NCBI GenBank assembly: GCA_965652565.1
Contig: CBFGWL010000073.1
Span: 1-14,897, forward strand
DNA length: 14,897 nt
Direction of reading: 5' to 3'
Origin: RSA11 sp965652565
Lineage (GTDB): Bacteria; Actinomycetota; Thermoleophilia; Solirubrobacterales; 70-9
Made by a program: the position numbers and the translations under genes. The notes under the pieces are model-generated. The model saw only the letters and a program-made list of their open reading frames with translations, was not told the origin of the DNA and did not search any database. Positions 11,871 through 14,897 of this stretch are shown in pieces (the stretch's first letter is position 1; every line of letters begins with the position of its first letter).

Positions 11871-12629
11871 CTATTCCTTGACTCCGACCCTGGCCTCCAT
11901 CAGCGCAACGCTGTCTCGGCGGTTGACTCGGAGGTGCGAGACCCCCTTGCGCTCGTTGCGCGTGATCCGAAAGTCCGAGATTCCGGCGGCGCGCAGGGCG
12001 AAGCCCAAAAGAGCGGTGATCCGAGCCGACCGATTGTTGAACGCGTAGCTCGGATAGGCATATGGCCCTGTTCGGTTCACGAAGTAGCAGCCGTCGCTGC
12101 GGATGCAGCCCCGGATGAACGGCCACGGCGACGCGGCCACGAGCGCGAACTGCCAAAGCTCCAAAGACAGATCGCGGCCGTGCTTCTTGCCCGCGCCGTG
12201 CTGCGGGATCAAGCACGGGAGGTGCGCGTGGTAGACGGAGAGATCGACGCAGTTGTCGCCGCGCTCCACGGTGTGGACTTTGTTGCGGTGGAAGAAGCGC
12301 ACGAGCAGGAGGCGCGCCTCCCTGACGATCCGCGGGTACTTGGCGTCGAGGGTGAGCCGCAACCGGCAGGTCCGCGGCCCTTGCGAGATGCAGCCGTCGC
12401 CCAGGTACAGCCCGAGGATTTCGACGTAGTCATCGACGGCGAAGCGGACCGGTTTCATCGGCCGCCAACAACGCGGACAGATCGGGCGGCGCGAGCGCGA
12501 TACGTACCGCGGCTTTCGCCAATCCCTGATCGTTGTGCGGGGAATGCCCAGGCGTCGGGAGATCTCGCAGTCGCTGATCCCGGCCTCGATCAGGGCCTTG
12601 GCTGCCGCGCGCACCTCGGGGGGATGCAT
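11871..12629 (-). CDS. HTH plus LAGLIDADG-type homing-endonuclease-like protein
   Basis: The 252-residue protein has three parts. Residues 5-40 form a resolvase/homeodomain-type HTH (AAAKALIEAGISDCEISRRL). C51-P-R-C54 is a single zinc-knuckle-like pair. Residues 67-252 hold two LAGLIDADG motifs, ILGLYLGDG (71-79, acid D78) and FIRGCIRSDG (171-180, acid D179), so both catalytic acids are kept. Stand-alone proteins of this layout are widespread in actinobacteria; whether they cut DNA, like homing endonucleases, or regulate, like WhiA, is unknown. It is not inside an intron or intein. I use ATG 12629; the frame extends to 12908, but that part is antisense to the phospholipase. It ends 27 bp from the tRNA-Leu 5' end. 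Confidence 0.85.
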   Translation of the reverse strand: MHPPEVRAAAKALIEAGISDCEISRRLGIPRTTIRDWRKPRYVSRSRRPICPRCWRPMKPVRFAVDDYVEILGLYLGDGCISQGPRTCRLRLTLDAKYPRIVREARLLLVRFFHRNKVHTVERGDNCVDLSVYHAHLPCLIPQHGAGKKHGRDLSLELWQFALVAASPWPFIRGCIRSDGCYFVNRTGPYAYPSYAFNNRSARITALLGFALRAAGISDFRITRNERKGVSHLRVNRRDSVALMEARVGVKE

Positions 12630-12674
12630 GTCGGGATGCTCGCGGGGTAGGCGCGATGCGTGGTCCGCGGAATG

Positions 12675-12690
12675 CGGCGCGATCGCGCCG
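12675..12690. promoter_or_regulatory. 16-bp palindrome between divergent genes
   Basis: CGGCGCGATCGCGCCG is a perfect palindrome in the 87-bp gap between the HTH-LAGLIDADG gene and the phospholipase. It is centred about 19 bp upstream of the phospholipase -10-like TAGGGT (12701-12706), so it could be an operator for either gene. Confidence 0.45.
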
Positions 12691-12716
12691 GAAGTGTCTC
12701 TAGGGTGTAGCTCGGC

Positions 12717-13811
12717 ATGAGGGTAGGACTGGTCCTCGGCGCCGGGGGGATTCAAGGCGGCGCCTGGCTCACCGGCGGGCTCTACGCGCTCGCCACCGAG
12801 ACGCGGTGGGATCCCGCGGACGCGCACTGCATCGTCGGCACCTCCGCCGGCTCGATGATCGGCGCGATCGTCTCCGGCGGCACCCCGCTGTGGTGGATGG
12901 TCGCCCACTCCGCGGGCGAAGACATCCCGGGGATCACCGACGCGCAGGGCCGCCCCGCCTCCGAAGCCGACCGCAACTCCGGCGCGATCTTCCGCCCGGC
13001 GAAAGCACTGCCCCCGATCGGCCCGGGATCACCCAAGCTCGCCGCGCGCACGCTCCTGCGCCCCCATCGCTACCCGCCGCCCGCAGTGCTCGCGGGCTGG
13101 GCGCCGCGCGGGCTGATCTCCACCGAGCCCCTGAAGGAAACCGTGCGGCGCGTCGCGCCCGAGGGTTGGAGCCCCCACCCCGGCATGCGCGTCGTCGCCT
13201 GCGATTACGAGACTGGCAAGCGCGTCGTCTTCGGCCGCGAGGACGCGCCCCCGGCCGAGCTCGCCGACGCCGTCGCCGCCTCCTGCGCCATCCCGGGCTT
13301 CTACCACCCGGTCACCATCGCCGGCCGCCGCTACGTGGACGGCGGCATGTGGTCCACCTCGAACCTGGACGTGGTGCGCACCGAGGGGCTCGACGTCGTG
13401 ATCTGCCTCAATCCCACCTCCACCCTGCACCCCACGCGCGCCTGGAACCCGCTCAGCCTCCTCGGCAAAGCCTTCCGCGACCATTCGGGACGCCGCCTCG
13501 GCAGCGAGCGCAAGAAGGTGAGCGCCGGCGGCGCGGAGGTCATCCTCATCCAGCCGACCGCCGAGGACCTGGAGGTCATGGGCGGCAACCTGATGAGCCG
13601 CCGCAACCGCCACCGGACGCTCGAGACCGCGATCGAGACCGTGCGCCGCCAGTTGCGCGAGCCGCGCATCGCCGAGGTGCTCGCCGACCTGCCCGAGTCC
13701 CCGCGCCCCGAGAAGATCGAGCGCCCCGCCGGCCCTCCGTCGCGCTGGCCCTCGCTGCGCCTCGAGGACCTGCGTCCCGGCACCGAACCCGCACAGCGCG
13801 CCGCCGCGTAG
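12717..13811 (+). CDS. Patatin-like phospholipase
   Basis: The 364-residue protein carries the patatin signatures: oxyanion loop GAGGIQGG (8-15), nucleophile elbow GTSAG (41-45, S43) and the dyad aspartate in VDGGMWSTSN (D208-G-G). These hydrolyse acyl esters of lipids through a Ser-Asp dyad. There is no signal peptide or transmembrane helix, so the enzyme is cytosolic or peripheral. The last 60 residues are Pro/Arg-rich and probably disordered. ATG 12717 follows TAGGGT by 10 nt with no Shine-Dalgarno, so a leaderless or very short-leader transcript is likely. It is divergent from the HTH-LAGLIDADG gene and convergent with the flavin monooxygenase gene. The lipid substrate is not known. Confidence 0.93.
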   Translation: MRVGLVLGAGGIQGGAWLTGGLYALATETRWDPADAHCIVGTSAGSMIGAIVSGGTPLWWMVAHSAGEDIPGITDAQGRPASEADRNSGAIFRPAKALPPIGPGSPKLAARTLLRPHRYPPPAVLAGWAPRGLISTEPLKETVRRVAPEGWSPHPGMRVVACDYETGKRVVFGREDAPPAELADAVAASCAIPGFYHPVTIAGRRYVDGGMWSTSNLDVVRTEGLDVVICLNPTSTLHPTRAWNPLSLLGKAFRDHSGRRLGSERKKVSAGGAEVILIQPTAEDLEVMGGNLMSRRNRHRTLETAIETVRRQLREPRIAEVLADLPESPRPEKIERPAGPPSRWPSLRLEDLRPGTEPAQRAAA

Positions 13812-13834
13812 CGCGGCGCTTCGAAACAGGGGCC

Positions 13835-14897
13835 TCAGACCTCCGCGGCCTGCGCTGCCCGCGCGGGCACGCCCAGCGGATTGCCGAGCTCGCGCGCCCG
13901 GCGCGCCCCGCGCTCGCGCTCGCGCCGCGCCTCGACGAGATACTCGTCGAAGTCGACCTCCATCGTGTGGCGCTCCGAGCGGTAGAACCGGCGCTCATGC
14001 TCCTCGCGCTCGCGGCGGATGTCCTCCAGCATCTCCTCGCGCGAGGGCAGCGCGTAGCGCCCCGTGAGCAGCTCGGCGATCCACTTCCCCTGCACCTCCG
14101 CGAGCGGCATGATCGCGCCGAAGGGCTGCATGAAGCCGACGAAGTACACGCCCGGGATCTCCGGGTGGAAGGTGCGCCGGTACAGATCGAGCCGGTTGCC
14201 GGGCGCCGAGATCAGCCCCTCGTCGAAGAACGGGAAGCTCACCCGGTAGCCGGTGCAGTACACGATGAGGTCGATCTCCTCCTCGGTCCCGTCGGCGAAC
14301 CGAACGCGCTCGCCCCGCAGCTCCTCGATCGCCGGCTTGGGAATCACGGCGCCAGCCGCAAGCCGGTCGAAGATCTGATCGGAGAGCGTCGGGTGCGCAT
14401 GACCGATCCGGTGATCGGGCTTGGGCAAACCCACCTTCGTCGGATCGCCCGAGCGGATCCGCCCGAACTCGAGCAGCGCCTGCTTTGCCCACCCGGGCAG
14501 CCACGCCGGGCGCGGGATCTGATCCACGGGACGCCCGTCGAGCCGCTTGCGCACGATCCACACCCCGCGCCGCAGCGACAGGTAAGTCGCCTCCGCCACG
14601 TGGCTCGCATCCCGCGCCACATCCATCCCGCTGTTCCCACCGCCGACGACGAGCACCCGCCGGCCCTCGAGCTGCTCGGGGCCCCGGTAGTCGTGCCCGT
14701 GCATCACCTCGCCCGCGAAGTCACCCGGGTACGGCGGATCGGGCCAGCGCTTGTCCCAGTGGTGCCCATTGCAGACCACCACGGCGTCGTAGCGGCGCAC
14801 GAGCTCACCGCCCTCGACCCCGTCGCCCGTCACGCGCGCCTCCCAAGTGCCGTCCCCAAGGCGCTCGACGCGCTCCACCTTCGCGTTGAACGTGATC
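13835..14897 (-). CDS. Flavin-containing monooxygenase, N-terminus outside window
   Basis: The visible 354 residues cover the second half of an FMO-type flavoprotein. From the window edge it reads ITFNAKVERVE, CNGHHWDKRWPDPPYPG, then MHGHDYRGPEQL (position of the FMO/BVMO fingerprint), the NADPH-binding GGGNSGMDVA, YCTGYRVSFPFF and the C-terminal GVYFVGFMQPFGAIMPLAE. The FAD-binding N-terminus lies beyond 14897. Such enzymes insert oxygen at nitrogen, sulfur or ketone groups; substrate unknown. The YR in place of WP in the fingerprint argues for FMO over a classic Baeyer-Villiger type. The C-terminal 50 residues are charged helical. It is convergent with the phospholipase, 23 bp apart. Confidence 0.93.
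   Translation of the reverse strand, partial: ITFNAKVERVERLGDGTWEARVTGDGVEGGELVRRYDAVVVCNGHHWDKRWPDPPYPGDFAGEVMHGHDYRGPEQLEGRRVLVVGGGNSGMDVARDASHVAEATYLSLRRGVWIVRKRLDGRPVDQIPRPAWLPGWAKQALLEFGRIRSGDPTKVGLPKPDHRIGHAHPTLSDQIFDRLAAGAVIPKPAIEELRGERVRFADGTEEEIDLIVYCTGYRVSFPFFDEGLISAPGNRLDLYRRTFHPEIPGVYFVGFMQPFGAIMPLAEVQGKWIAELLTGRYALPSREEMLEDIRREREEHERRFYRSERHTMEVDFDEYLVEARRERERGARRARELGNPLGVPARAAQAAEV

Noticed and set aside
12630..12908. N-terminal extension of the HTH-LAGLIDADG frame
   Set aside because: It is antisense to the start of the patatin gene and reads as low-complexity; the HTH begins right after ATG 12629.
13835..14897. Classic Baeyer-Villiger monooxygenase
   Set aside because: The fingerprint region reads HGHDYR, lacking the WP/D ending expected of type I BVMOs; an FMO-type call is safer.

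Overview
The window is very GC-rich DNA in which almost every reading frame stays open, so genes were chosen by protein-family motifs, start-site signals and lack of overlap. Gene content and style point to Actinomycetota, most likely class Thermoleophilia (Solirubrobacterales or a relative). The reasons are leaderless starts with TANNNT boxes a few bases upstream, secreted proteins with very basic C-terminal modules, an orphan HTH-LAGLIDADG protein, a cysteine-less HesB-like protein and a B12-riboswitch-controlled secreted protein. This placement is inference, because there is no rRNA or marker gene here.

Layout. (1) 1-612: the N-terminal part of a secreted protein on the minus strand, preceded by a full cobalamin riboswitch. 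(2) 613-3975: a small cyclic-nucleotide-binding protein (minus), divergent from a cytochrome P450 (plus) whose start region carries a perfect TetR-type palindrome, then an ABC1/UbiB-like kinase. (3) 4001-5769: a GNAT acetyltransferase, a small charged protein, a two-gene unit (membrane-anchored coiled coil plus 11-residue-repeat lipoprotein) and a possible 24-residue peptide. (4) 5788-8597: an isochorismatase-like hydrolase that seems to start at ATC, a VIT/CCC1 metal transporter, an SDR oxidoreductase and a hemerythrin-domain protein. (5) 8639-10999: a large secreted GxGYxYP putative glycoside hydrolase. (6) 11193-12629: tRNA-Glu(CTC) with terminator, a HesB/IscA-like protein, tRNA-Leu(CAG) with terminator, and an HTH-LAGLIDADG protein. 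(7) 12717-14897: a patatin-like phospholipase and the C-terminal part of a flavin monooxygenase cut by the window edge.

No single pathway unites the window. It is a patchwork of short transcription units, many with their own promoter. Loose themes are oxidative and lipid chemistry (P450, UbiB-like kinase, SDR, patatin, flavin monooxygenase) and metal or cofactor handling (B12 riboswitch, VIT transporter, hemerythrin, HesB-like). No CRISPR array, insertion sequence or prophage was seen. No stretch over 300 bases lacks a feature; the longest non-coding parts are 357-612 (riboswitch) and 11000-11226 (leader, terminator).
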